Assembly: GCA_011109175.1 (NCBI GenBank)
Contig: RDEW01000056.1
Span: 1 to 64,000 of the forward strand
From: Dicyema japonicum
Taxonomy: Eukaryota; Dicyemida; Rhombozoa; Dicyemidae
DNA: 64,000 bases
Direction: 5' to 3'
Positions 46,185 through 57,879 of this stretch are shown piece after piece (positions within the stretch are counted from its first letter, which is position 1; each line of letters begins with the position of its first letter). The notes under the pieces were generated by a model, which saw only the letters and a program-made list of their open reading frames with translations, was not told the origin of the DNA and made no database searches. Both the position numbers and the translations under genes were made by a program.

Positions 46185-46735
46185 TTCTTGGTTTTAGTAT
46201 TGTGCGTATTATTGCCTGTTTCCATAATAATGGTATCACATTCTGGTTTATCGAGTAGTTGAAAACCGAAATTAGGAAAGTGACTCATCTGTCTCCAAGA
46301 TTTTTTAATAAAATAACAGGAATGTTGTCTGGTCCGTAGGAGTATGTCGTTTTTGCGGAATGTATTGTATCCCTCACCCTTCTCTCAGAAAAGAAGAGTG
46401 GTTCTGATAGTCTCTTTAGTTTCCTGCGTGATGGTAGTGCATCGGACTTGATGTGGTCTTTGTGTGAAATTTTAGTTTAGAATTTTATCAAGTTATTCAC
46501 ATCTCTTTGAACATAATCCTCCTCTGTTGAAATTTCATCGCCTTTTGCCACATTTCGAATAACTTTCCACACCTCTCCTGTAGTGTGATTTCTATTTACC
46601 ATTGTAAGCACACGATTCCACTTTAACCTCTGGGCCTTGAGCTCTTTGGCCTTTATTTCATTTTTCAATGTTCTGATCCGGAGTTTCATATCCAAGGTTA
46701 TCCGGTTAGATTTTTAAAGCTGATTTCTTTATTTA
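46185..46735 (-). mobile_element. LINE RT fragment (family A-like)
   Basis: Minus strand: linker LRIRTLKNEIKAKELKAQRLK, VWKVIRNVAKGDEIS, then SYGPDNIPVILLKNLG and VFNYSINQNVIPLLWKQAI, the finger region of reverse transcriptase. It matches the 42.6 kb copy (GPDNITTCELKHLG). Ends before the catalytic motifs. Confidence 0.7.
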
Positions 46736-46799
46736 ATCAAGTCTTCCCTCGACCACTCTACGAATTTAAGTAATGTTTGGGTATAGCCCTTGATCTTGC

Positions 46800-47720
46800 T
46801 TCCAAGATTAATTGGGTAAAGTAGCTGATGGCATTCTCCAGTTAAAATTAATATTTTCTTTATATTGTTTTACTAGATCCAATTTTTGAATTTTTCTCCA
46901 GGTTGACTGTCTAAGATGATAATAACATCCTCCAATATGTATTCGTCTCCCAAATACTCCAAATACCGAATCTTCAAAGTCTGCCATAATAGTTTCAAGA
47001 CAAAATTCCAAATTCAAATTATGAATTGCATTTTGAATAGCCTCAAAAAATTAATTGTAAATCTTTCGTGATTTAAAAGGTAATATTCTATAACTGTTAT
47101 TGCACTGGCATTGAACTGAATCTTGATAAAATAGATTTGCTTAAAGATATATGGTGCTATGGAGAAATTTCCATCCATATGATTTTGAATTCGCCAATAA
47201 CGTTAAATTAGTTTTGGTGCTGAATATTAATATTCTATCGGTTTCTTCTATGATTATCATAAATTAAAAAATTTTCTGAATCTGACCAAGAGTTAAAGAC
47301 GATGGAATATCTCCGAGATCGAAAATATTTTCGGAATAGGTAGAGACAAGCGTTGATTCCTTAATGTTCGCTTGAAAGAATCTGCAGAAGGGAGAATAAT
47401 TCTGGTTGCTTTTTCACATTGAGACACAACCTTTGAATAGATTTGTAAGGAATTTTCTTGAATCGTTTTAGCAATAAGTTTTGAGCTTCGTTGTACAATT
47501 TCATCAGTTTTTATTCGACTTTTGTCACATTCGTGATTGTGAGATTTCTTCTTGGGAAATTCAAAATTATGATCTGTTCTTAGGCTTCCTCTGCATCCTT
47601 GTGAAGATTTTTCACACATTTAAAAATTATATAGTTTTTTGTCACCGAGTGCTTTGTATACATATAACCCTTAAAACAAATTTTCTTTTTTTCTTTGTTA
47701 GTTAATATTATCTCCATTTT
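46800..47720 (-). mobile_element. MULE-type transposase remnant with a FLYWCH zinc finger
   Basis: On the minus strand an N-terminal FLYWCH-like finger reads VTKNYIIFKCV, then CRGSLRTDHNFEF and SHNHEC. A transposase segment follows: DGNFSIAPYIFKQIYFI and TIMADFEDSVFGVFG, IGGCYYHLRQSTWRKIQ. DGxFxxAPxxFxQ, the DFE motif and GCxxH are hallmarks of Mutator-like transposases, in which FLYWCH fingers are common. Several frameshifts; the C-terminal part is missing. Confidence 0.75.
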
Positions 47721-47813
47721 GTCACTTATTTTTGCGGCAAGCATAATATTTAAGATACGCTTAATTATAACTTAAAATCCGTATATTGATTTAAGTCAAA
47801 AAGATTATACCAA

Positions 47814-48045
47814 AGCGGAAAAAAGTCAAGTCCGTGATTTTGTTAACGGACTTGACTTTTTTCCGTTTTGCACTAAAATTTCGAAAATTTATAAGGGAAA
47901 ATTAAGATAATTGGAAAAAAAGTCAAGTGTTGAAAAAATTATTAAAAATTAAAAGATGTATCACAAAAATGCGATATAAACTAAAAAAGACGACATGACT
48001 TTTTTTTCTGCTTGACCTTTTTTCCGCATTCCGATTTAAAATCTA
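47814..48045. repeat. Inverted-repeat element with a perfect 20-bp hairpin
   Basis: Two arms cggaaaaaagtcaagtccgt face each other at 47816-47835 and 47846-47865, with a 10-nt loop. Related motifs (ggaaaaaaagtcaag near 47914, ttgaccttttttccgcattcc near 48022) make a larger inverted repeat around the same core. No coding sequence; probably a MITE or foldback fragment. Confidence 0.75.
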
Positions 48046-48504
48046 AATTACCGTTTAGTTATGAAAGACGTGCAAGATCTATTGAAAAAAATATTGCACC
48101 ACTTGAAAAAATAATTCTTGTTTGGTGCAAGGGGTCAATAATTTGAAAGGTGACATATGGTGTCTCGCTATACCAGACTCTATCAACTAGGACAAACTCA
48201 TTGAGTTCTCCCTTTTTAATTAGTAATTAGTAACGAGTTTGTTATGTTAATAAAATTATCTGCCCCGTTTGCATTGCTGTCTAAATGATAGTTATAGTGC
48301 TTTGTTAGGTTTCCTAACTTAACCGCTCAGATTTAACCGTCTAAACTGGTTAGCGTTAACTTTCTGTCATACGTTAAGCGGCTTTAACTGATAGATAGAA
48401 TTTGCGCCTCATTCTCAGCCTAACCTCATTTAGAACCAGTCACAATAATTAATGAGATCATTAAGGTTGAAATTCGACTAAATAGAAAAATTCGTTTTTA
48501 TTCT

Positions 48505-48685
48505 GCACCAGTATTGTATTGATTGACAAATTGTCGGTAATGATTGACCAGGTATCGATATTGATTGACGAAATGTCGTTGTTTATTGACTATTGTCATT
48601 TTTGGTTGACGAAGTGTCATTAATGATCGACTATTGTCGTTATTGACTGACTATTGTCGTTAGTGATTAACGTTAGTGATAGGAA
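48505..48685 (+). repeat. Degenerate tandem repeat (about 20-22 bp unit)
   Basis: About eight imperfect units of the form attgattgacnaantgtcgtt, for example tgattgacgaaatgtcgttg, tgactattgtcattt and tgactgactattgtcgtta. No coding potential. Confidence 0.75.
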
Positions 48686-48689
48686 AACT

Positions 48690-49560
48690 CTATATTTTTT
48701 AAGAATTTAGAGGCTATCCAATCCGGGTAAGAACAATCCATATGTTCTTCTTTTTTTTTAAATAACTTCTAATTAATTTCCTAACATGTAATATTTATGA
48801 AGTTTTCTACTCTTTAATCTTAGAGAGAGTGATACACCAAATGCTAGCCCAGGAGTTCATAATGAAAGACACTTTTCGGACCTTTAGGTGGGGTTTTATG
48901 AGAGGTGATTTTGTATTGACTGCTTTTGGAGGTTGCCTTTCATATCCGTCAGCAAGGAGACTGAAACACTGTAAAGTTAATGATGTGGAGAGGGAGTTCG
49001 ACTCGGTCTGCCACGAGTGCCTCATGCTCTTATACTACAATTATACTTCATTTTAAAGTTTTATTTTTAATGTGAGTTCTAATCCTGCATTAGAAGATGT
49101 CTGCTCATATGCCAGTGAGTACCAAGTACATGCCTTCTTTAACCCAAAGGGGATTCCTATATCTTGTATTCAAACATGGGAGATGTAACCTTTCCAGTCC
49201 AATGCAGCTAAGAGGTGGAAAACTGTTTCTTAAATTGCAACAAGATTTAATATGGTTTGTTTTGACGACCTCTTCTCATGTCAGAGTCCGCCTTTGAGTT
49301 CTGCACAGAAGAAAATATATCTTTCAGATCTCTGGGAGCATCCGCTCGTGGCTACGACGTTCTTGTTAGTCACCAGTTTCTTTCACTCGAAGGGACCGAG
49401 AGTAAATAAATGGTTGGTTTTTGAATAAGTGCTAACTTTACGTTCAGTCAAGGACTTAAAGACGGAACTCTGTAACCTCAGAAGACTTTTACCGAAATAA
49501 CTTAATATCTGACAAAGAAAAAGCCTTGAGAAACTTTCTCAATGAGGTTCCTGAAGAATT
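48690..49560. other. No supported feature
   Basis: Short frames on both strands at 48807-49056 and 49097-49297 have no recognisable domain. Possibly degraded LINE sequence. Confidence 0.35.
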
Positions 49561-50098
49561 AAAAAATGATTCCCTTTCGTAAACCAAAGAAAAACGTTAA
49601 CAGTTAGAATCAGCAGGTTGACACTAAAATAAGCGAATTCTGGTGACACTCAAAAACGAGAAGAAACTGAAGACTGATTCAGTGCAATCCAATGTAATGA
49701 ATGACTCAGTTGAAATCTGAGTTGACACCTTTATCAAAACGGAATTATTGAGCATAACACAGACCTGTTCGTTTTTGATAAAAGGAGAAACAAAATTACC
49801 TTGGTCGAAGTAGGAATAACATTTTCCCAAAAACAACAGCAGGTGGAATGCGAAAAGCTGAGGAATGACCTTCTTTCCAAAGAACTGAAGTTGATACACC
49901 ACGCAGAGATCAAGATTGTCTGGATTGTACTCACTTGGGATAGCCTAGTGATTCACATTCGTGGAAGTATGCCAGATCTTTAAATATAAATGAAAGAACG
50001 TATGTTCAATCGCTGGTAATCAAGAAAACTTTGGAGAGTATGATAGTTTCATATAAGAACGAAGTCGATGCTTCGTGGCGTTATGATAACATTGTTTT
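49560..50098 (+). mobile_element. RLE-type LINE, 3' fragment
   Basis: Frame-shifted pieces read VEVGITFSQKQQQVECEKLR, LLSKELKLIHHAEIKIVWIV and LVIKKTLESM, matching the end of the RLE element at 53.7-53.95 kb (VEIGITSHNCIKQIEVEKFH, LLTNELEIIHRAKVKIIPVV, LVLRKTLESM). These are the last part of the restriction-like endonuclease domain. Confidence 0.7.
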
Positions 50099-50099
50099 C

Positions 50100-50512
50100 T
50101 CAAAATTTTGCAAGACCTTAAAAAGAACAAACCAACATCGTCTGGGTTGTTTGGTGTCAGCTTCAAGTGAAGAGAGTGGAGCATGGCTTGGCGCAACACC
50201 TTGCCATGTCTTTTGAACGACGAATCTTTGATGATTGGAATCGGACAAAGGCTAGGACTAGATGTTTGCCAGGAGCACCGATGCCGCTGCGGGAAAATAG
50301 TCGATGCGAAAGGATTGCACCCGTTGTCCTGCAGAAGAAGCTCCGGAAGAGGACCACGCCACGCTGCTCTGAAGGCTACAGACTTTCCATCACAGGTTGA
50401 GCCCGTGAGTCTCGATCGAGGAAAAGGAAAGAGACCTGACTGGATGACCCTTTTCCCTTACACATCTGGAAGATCTTTGGTCTGGGACGCAACTTGCATA
50501 GACACGTAGAAT
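50100..50512 (+). mobile_element. Family D LINE C-terminal fragment
   Basis: The frame at 50183-50509 reads GIGQRLGLDVCQEHRCRCG, HPLSCRRSSGRGPRHAAL, LDRGKGKRPDWMTLFPYTSG and SLVWDATCIDT. The CxCG...HPLSC knuckle and PDWMT...LVWDATC are typical of a LINE C-terminus. A sister copy lies at 15600-16165. Confidence 0.7.
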
Positions 50513-50547
50513 GGCCATTTATTTATTTTGTTAACTCCGAAAAAAAA

Positions 50548-50603
50548 GCCAACATGGCCGAGTGTCTAAGGCGGCAGCTTCAGGTGCTGTTCTCGCAAGA
50601 ACG
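50548..50603 (+). tRNA. Broken tRNA-Leu (CAG), 3' part missing
   Basis: The acceptor strand, D arm (atggccgagtgtctaaggcg), anticodon arm with loop ttcaggt (anticodon CAG) and long variable arm (tctcgcaagaacg) are recognisable as tRNA-Leu. The T arm (expected ggttcgaat) and 3' acceptor strand are absent: RLE-type LINE sequence starts at about 50604. One D-loop base appears to be missing. Not functional. Confidence 0.65.
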
Positions 50604-52650
50604 ATTTAACATTAGAGACTGACTTTTCCGAATTCATCTCCAAGCCGGCAACATGAAAGAAATCGCGTACAACTTTCATCATATTAATAACAGTATCTTC
50701 TTTTATTTCAAATATATTTAGATCATCAATGAAAAACAAATGATTGGTAAAATAAGTCATAGTAATAGGATCCTCCTGATTAATTTGGAGTCTTGGGAAC
50801 ATAGAGTTAAGGATCCTGCTAAAAGGTTCCATTACTATAACAAATAGTTGAGGGGATAATGAATCTCCTTACAGAATTTCACGTCCCAGCTTTACAGAAC
50901 CAACTCTTCTTTCATCTAAGTGGAGATTTACAGTCCACTTCTTGAATATGGTCTTTACAAAGTTAACAATCCAATGAAGTATTCCTAGACAGTCCAATAG
51001 ATGAAATAAAAATTCATTGTCAACAGAATCGAAGGCCTTCTTCACAGCCACACAAGCAGACTAAAGGGCGTTTCCATACTCCTTATTTAAGCATTGATTA
51101 ATAAGAACCTGTTCCTCAGCACCCTGACAATGTTTCCTCGTTCCCAGCTGATTGTCAGATAATAGCCCAAACGAATCGACAAAATCTGAGAGTTTGGCAT
51201 TAACACATTTGGTAATAAGTTTATATAATGTTGGCATACACGTATAGGACGTAAGTCTTTAGGAGTCTCACAATCATCCTTTTTAGGAATTAAATAGGTT
51301 ATTCCAGTATAAAACCAACTTTCAGGCATATATTCCCCATTAATAATTCGGTTAATCTCAGTACATAAAAAGCCATGTAAAGATTCCATTTTCTTAATAA
51401 AGAAGTTATATGAGCCATCGCATCCACACGCCTTCCAATCGGGGAGCCATTTAATAACATCCAGGATAAACTCATTTGTGAACTCTGGCAACATGCCTTC
51501 AATACCAGTATTTACTTTACCCACACTGTCATATGGCACGTTCATCTCTTTTCTTTTAGACCACACTTTTTCCCAAAACGACATACAATCCTCATCATCG
51601 AAACCATATAACGTTACTTCATTGCTTGCTGATAGGTTCCGATAAAATCTTCTTCGATTTAATTCAAAACAACAGTTGTCCTTGCGAAAGTCCTTCCTCG
51701 AATGATGTACAGCTATTTGCTTCTTCTTAATTCTTACAAGGTCACATAGTAGAGCCTCAATCCTGGCAACCTCCCCTTTTTGGCCCTTTTGTATCCATAG
51801 GCACAAAGAACATCCATAACCTTTTGTTTTTCATACACAGGGAGAGCTTGTCTGGAAAAGCGATTGACAAGTTCTAGTTCTGCCATCAGCTTTGAGATTT
51901 TCTTTTCAGTGTTCCCCAACCACGTACTTTGCGGTTTAACCTTCGCAGTTAAAGTCATATAAGCACACTGTGCAGCATATGAATTATCAGAAATTTGATT
52001 GATATCTTGAGGCGGATTATCTTTCGTAATATAATATATTGCAGAATTTAGTCCCGACAAAACATTAACTCTGACATACTTTCTCTGAATTTTGGGTGTT
52101 GGTTTTCGAGTATCCCTCGGAATTGACTTAATTTTCTCAATTTGTTCTTTTAGTTCCTCAAGGCAATTTCTGAAGGTGGAAATTTCCACATTAGTATTAT
52201 TTTGCACTTTGAAACATTCGCCTCCTTTTACATTGTTATTCCGATTTTCAGGTTTCAGCATCTTTTATAGCTGACATAGACTGGAACTCTTGGAGTACTT
52301 TTCATTGAACTTTTTAAGTACGAGGTTCCAGCCACCTCTAGGTATCCTTCCAAATCTTTGTTTCGTGGCAAGAAAAATTTTAGATACCCACTCAGCTTCA
52401 GAGACACAGTGGACCTCTTCAATAATGGCAGATAGTGAATGCAAGTTGGTTTTGGCACCAATATTCCCAACGATGTTGATATTAGTTCTTGTGACAATAT
52501 CCAGCCCCACAGACGACGGTCTGCTTATACTATCTTCTTTATTTGATTTTGCAGGAAGGCCCATAGGATTCGATTTCTCGGTATGATTAGAAACGGACAT
52601 GCACAACCCAACAACAACAAAAATTATTAAGTGTATTTTTATATTATATC
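50604..52650 (-). mobile_element. RLE-type LINE, 5' part in inverted orientation
   Basis: On the minus strand: an N-terminal region (PRGGWNLVLKKFNEKYSKS, ECFKVQNNTNVEISTF), then RT: KWLPDWKACGCDGSYNFFIK, ITYLIPKKDDCETPKDLRPI, KKAFDSVDNEFLFHLLD, GDSLSPQLFVIVMEPFSRIL, FFIDDLNIFE and GLEMNSEKS. FxDDL(N/K) in place of YADD fits R2/NeSL-group elements. It breaks off beside the tRNA-Leu fragment at exactly the point where the plus-strand half at 52690 continues. Stops and shifts are present (near 50872 and 51090). Confidence 0.8.
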
Positions 52651-52689
52651 ATTATTTTTACTTTATTATATTTACTGTATATTATATCT

Positions 52690-54091
52690 GCAACAAACGT
52701 TAAGTCCTTGTCCGAGAAAGCTCGTTTCCTTGATAGATTGGATGGATACCGAAGTATCTTGAAGATAAGAACAGTAATGTTCTTAAAGGAGAAATTATGC
52801 ATAAAATCTATGAAGAAGCATCTAACGGATCAAAAATTTGACAATTTAAACGCAGTAAACCTGTTTAAAGGGATGAACGAGTATGCACTTTCACTCTATA
52901 ACTACATTGGATTGATTGATATCGAGCCGTCAGAATTTGAACAGATCGATAAAAACATCCGCAGAATTCTTATGGATAGCCACATACACTTGCAACAGGC
53001 AAACAAAGAAAGACAGAAATAAATTTGGAAGAGGCCTTGAGTCTGTCAGTAACAAAGGCAAATTACTGCCAAAAAAGAGCGGAAATACTACGGGTCATTA
53101 ATTTAAAGAAAGCACACATGGCCACTATCGCAGAATTCATTTCCCCAAAGTACAATATTGAAAATGTGACTTGACAATGTCGAAATTGATGGAAATATAG
53201 CATGAATATCTATTGGGAAAAATTGAGAAGAAATCGCTGCACTCTATTTTATTTCAGTGTTTGAAAGACACAGATGAGAATTTTGCTGAATCCTCTGGAT
53301 GGCTAGTGCAAATCACTCCCCTATAACCGAGGAAAGGCTGTGTCTACTTCAGGATCGTAACATATTTTTTGATAATGGAGAAACTAAGTGCGGACATTGT
53401 AACTCAGCAAAAAAGACAGTCGATCACCTTGCAACTAGGTGTGGGAGAATGCTGAATAACTCATATCTCAGGCGGCATAGTGAAGTTGTCAGACGTTTAT
53501 ACCTACATCTCTGCCGTCAATATGGAATAAGAAAAACTAAGAAACTGAAGACCCATTCAGTACAATCTGTTGTCGCAAATGAATTTGTGGAGATTCTTTT
53601 AGACACGACGATCAGTACGGATGTTACGAATAACAAACTCGACATTTTCGTTTATGATAAGAAAAAAATGCGATTACTCTCGTTGAAATTGGGATCACTT
53701 CGCATAACTGCATCAAGCAGATCGAGGTAGAAAAGTTCCACAAGTATGACCTACTGACGAACGAACTTGAGATTATCCATCGAGCAAAGGTGAAAATAAT
53801 CCCTGTGGTCATCACTTGGGTTGGATTTGTCTCAGATTCTTCAAAGGCCACCTGGATGCCTTCAAGGTGGAGGAGAGGATCAAAGCTAATATAAAGACGC
53901 TAGTGTTACGGAAGACTTTGGAGAGTATGCAAGCTGAGGAGAGGCATGGAGTACCGATGCCTGTTGATGAGGAAGATGGCATAAAATGTCAACCTAGGGT
54001 AGTCTTTGAATGTGGGGTATGCAGCGACGTGAACACGCCTAGCAATAGGGAATGGCCTCAAAAAGAGAAGATTGAGTTAGACGGGAGTTAA
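52690..54091 (+). mobile_element. RLE-type LINE, 3' half with restriction-like endonuclease
   Basis: After the RT thumb (SEKARFLDRLDGYRSILKIR, NLFKGMNEYALSLYNYIGLI, EQIDKNIRRILMDSH) comes a CCHC motif CGHCNSAKKTVDHLATRC (C-x2-C-x8-H-x4-C), then RRHSEVVRRLYLHLC, VVANEFVEILLD and NNKLDIFVYDKK. A one-base shift near 53680 leads to LVEIGITSHNCIKQIEVEKF, the restriction-like endonuclease core. The expected PD is LD here. It ends near 54091. Confidence 0.85.
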
Positions 54092-54149
54092 AAATAATTA
54101 CTTTTATTTACTGATTGAATTTTTATTTTCAATTTTACTAAAAGATATT

Positions 54150-54895
54150 GGATTTTTTGCTTGAGCTGGTGACGTGGCTCTGCTACACATGTTTAAAACA
54201 CTCATTATACAATCGAGAACTCAGGCTAATTACATTTAACGTATGTGGAATATCGAAAGATTGGACAAGGAAAGTACTTTGTGACGTCTTGAGAAATACA
54301 AAATATCTATTGGCTGTATACAATAGACGAAAATCGAAAAAGGACGCGATGAAACATGGAACAATTACCGACTGATTCTTTTCCCGACTGAATGCAAGCA
54401 CTACGGCATGGGATTTTCCTTACACGTGGATTACCTTAAAAACTACACCGCTCTACTAGAATACTTCTCTCATCACTTGTCCCTCTACTTTGTTGCGTGA
54501 GATATGAATGAAAAGGCTGGAATGTAAATGGGACCCGAAGAATCCTCTATTGGAAGACACGGGTGCGGAAGGAGAAATGCATTTGGAGCCTCTCTGGTGA
54601 ACTAGCCACTGGAAAGGATTTCCAGAGAATGTGATACAGACATCCAATTTGGAAGAACAGATAACATCATTATATGCTTAATTATTTCTGTAAACTTTAT
54701 CCAGGAAGAATTTATGAAGAAGACATCTTGTGCAAGAGAGGCACGTCACCACCTCATCTAATATCTGAGGGCGGTTGTGAAGAACAGGGGAGGATGGAAA
54801 CGAGTTACAGCGCGTATTCTGAGATTGATGGCGAAAGTGGAATCTCAAATTAATTAACTTTTCTGGTTACGCGAACATTGTTATTAATAATAATA
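54150..54895 (+). mobile_element. Family B LINE with a large internal deletion
   Basis: The endonuclease start (RLITFNVCGISKDWTRKVL, KHYGMGFSLHVD, GRHGCGRRNAFGASLV) is followed directly by the element's C-terminus (LRAVVKNRGGWKRVTARI) and a 3' tail attaataataataac at about 54895. The whole reverse transcriptase is absent. Confidence 0.7.
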
Positions 54896-55480
54896 ACTCT
54901 ATCCAGCCCCACGGTTATCCTGCGTTCAAACAACTCTATTGCATTTATATCTGTAGGAACGCCCCTGAATCCAATTCTTTCATTGTAGAAGAAACATACA
55001 TGGACTCCACCACAATAAATAATAAACAAAATTAAAGTATTTCAAAGACTAAAACCAAACTAACTAATTCCATGATCCTGACTAGTTCCAGCAGAACTCT
55101 CACACAAGCAGAGATTAAAAGGTCCTAGGAGCTGAGGTCAATTCCATAACTTAGTCGCAGGGAAAATAAATTGTATAATTAAAAAAAACGTCGGAAAACC
55201 AATAATTAATAATCCTTCTGTTTTCTGAAGCATACGATGTCAAATTTTATTAAATGGAGCTCAAACATAGATATACTCCATTCTTAATTTTAAAACTCCA
55301 GAGTCAGTATTTACTCACATTTGGAGTTATCAGTTGATTATTATTGTAATAGAGCTACGTTGATTTGAATGTGGGAGTAACGAATGGCCAATTATTATAT
55401 TTAATCCACATAAAAGTTACGGTAAAAACTGATCTCTCATCCAGATACAGCAAAAATTTCTAAAAATACATCTGCTCTCA
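54896..55480. other. Repeat debris between LINE copies
   Basis: About 55020-55110 holds the left edge of the dispersed repeat (accaaactaactaattcc, atgatcctgact) seen at 610-795 and 35690-35890. The rest is AT-rich with nothing recognised. Confidence 0.45.
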
Positions 55481-57436
55481 TCTGAAGGACCAACAGTAAT
55501 TTCGTGGGATCGCACAAAGAAATAATAAACGAAGCAGCAAGCCAGTACCTCGGCACGCGGGAGATAACCAGTATGGGTCGGACGATACATACAGAACTAG
55601 CAAAGGAGTTAGCAAAAGAGTTAAAAGAAATCCATACAAAAAAAGCTAAACGAAAAAGACTATAACAAGAGAAAAGCTCTTCAGGGGCAGAGGGACCAAA
55701 TCCATAGAAAAATCAGGACTGAACAAGACACTCACCAAGAAGAACTGCTTCTCAAAATCAATGAAGTAACCAAACTAAATGATAATTCACAAATGTATAT
55801 GGCCGTTCATTTACTACGCCACACAAACCAGAAAGAACGAATAATCATCAAAGACAAAAATGGCAAGACAATACTGAATAATGAAGAGCGAGCGGAGGCA
55901 ATTGCAATACATTTTGAGAAACTTTTTAATGTGACTACAGCAATCCCTTCATTCAAAAAAAGCCAAGACCTTGAAAGAACCAATTACAATTTTGGTAGTA
56001 AAAACAGCATGTCAAAAACTAAAAAATAACAGAAGTCCCGGACCAGATACGATAAACCCAGAATTACTGAAATACGGCCCTGACCCCCTTTTTGAAAAAA
56101 TCGCTACACTACTAAATGAAATGTTTTCAACTAACTCAACTTTACCTCTGGGAACGGGATTACTAATACCTATACAAAAACCCAATAAACCCAAAGGACC
56201 GGTTGAAAACTTACGACCTATTATATTATCAAATTCTCTACGGAAAGTCTTAGCTAACATTGTATTGGAACGAATAAATGGACCCGCCTATGAATACCTA
56301 CCCAAAAGTCAAAGTGGGTTCAGAGAAGCAAGATCAACAGCTGATGCAGTCTGGAGTCACAGATGGAGATGTGCAACGCATCAAAGATGTTGCAATGCCA
56401 TCCACATTCTGGAAATAGATCTCTAAAAAGCCTTTGACTCAGTTAACAAGAAAATTGACGACAGTGCTGGAAGGGTTTATTGACGAATCGAGTCTAAGAA
56501 TGATCCAAATCCTTCTATCTAACACAGAGCTCCTTGTAAGAGTTGGAAAAACCTACTCAAGAAAATTTGAAACAAATACAGGCACTCCTCAAGGAGACTC
56601 TCTCTCCGCTACTATTCACAATATACTTGGAGGCTGCTATGAGGGAACTGAGACCATTATACCAAGGAAAAATAGAAGTGAATGATGATGATGTCGACCT
56701 AATTACCGAAGACAAAGAACTCCTGGAACATGTACTAGAAAAAGCACCAGATATACTTATGAAATGGTTTATCATCGTGAAAGGGAAAAAAACTTGGCTC
56801 CCTGCTAGGAGAGAGTGAAAATATCATACGGAGAAAAACCATTGCAAACTTCGGCATTGCACAGGATGAAAAACCTATGACTTAAACGGAAAGGGAATAG
56901 CATAAAACAAAGGATAATGTTATACGACACCTTTAGCAAACCAATGCTCCTATATATGTCTGGGACCTGGGCCACCTCAAAAAAAAATTGGAGAGGCTAG
57001 ACTCGTTTCACAGGAATCATCTAAGAAACATAACTGGAATGTCCTGTCAAACCAAGATCTCGCAGAAAGGACTGTACAATAAGTGTGACTGTACACCAAT
57101 AAGTCTCGAGATCATTAGCTCACGTTGGAGTCTCTTTGAATACGTCCTGAAGTTGGACTCGACACCTCCGCGAATATTGCCATGGAAGATTACTACTCTT
57201 CCCATGTAAACGCTTTCGTGAAAGACCAAGAACAACCAATCCCGGGTCGTTTTACAAGGCGATCTGAAAGCCGTAAAGCAAACATTGGCATCTACTGACG
57301 ACGACCTGGACAAACTGAGGGATCTGGCTAAGAACAAGAGAAAAGCCTGGAAAAGCTAACTCTTTTCTCTTATATTTTTGCTGCACATGCGGGGCTATAA
57401 ATATTATGGCTCTCGTGAAAGTGCTAATAATAATAA
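55480..57436 (+). mobile_element. Family B LINE, degraded copy
   Basis: Linker (VHLLRHTNQKERIIIKDKNG), then RT from 55971: NNRSPGPDTINPELLKYGPD, TGLLIPIQKPNKPKGP, FREARSTADAVWSHRWR, followed by a stop in the first catalytic motif (EIDL-stop-KAFDSV). TPQGDSLSP survives in another frame and YADD is replaced by NDDD. The C-terminal SRWSLFEYVLKLD follows, and the 3' end is gaaagtgctaataataataa. Confidence 0.85.
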
Positions 57437-57879
57437 AAGTTAATTCAATACAAATTAAGTAGATTAATCATATTTCCTAAAATATCTTTGAACTCGTAGA
57501 AAAAACTGGTAAATAAACAAGTAAAATCCAATTAAAAACAAGTAAACACGAGAATATTAGTTATGGTATTTAAAATCAATAAAAATAACCGTTAATGGTT
57601 TAAAATTTGTGAATGCCCCTCACTGTCGACAATAATAATTTAACCTCGAAACTACAAGAAAATTAGAGTTATCTGTGTTCATACCAGACTTTCTCCATAT
57701 TCCCTATGTAGTCAAGTTACTAACTTGTAGGAGACCAATGGTTATTAAATGCCGATCGCTCCATAGATCGGTATGGAAGTAAATTCCATCGACACAGTTT
57801 TATGGTTGAATTTAGTAAAATTATATTAAAATTGAAAATTCTAAATAAAAATTAAAAAAATAATAATCTTAAATAAGAA
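57437..57879. other. Upstream region of the 14-3-3 gene
   Basis: AT-rich, no frame supported. The 60 bases before the start are almost pure A/T. No clear promoter motif. Confidence 0.4.

Noticed and set aside
50604-54091. Two independent RLE elements inserted head to head
   Set aside because: Possible, but the two parts are complementary in content with almost no overlap, which fits one insertion with a 5' inversion better.
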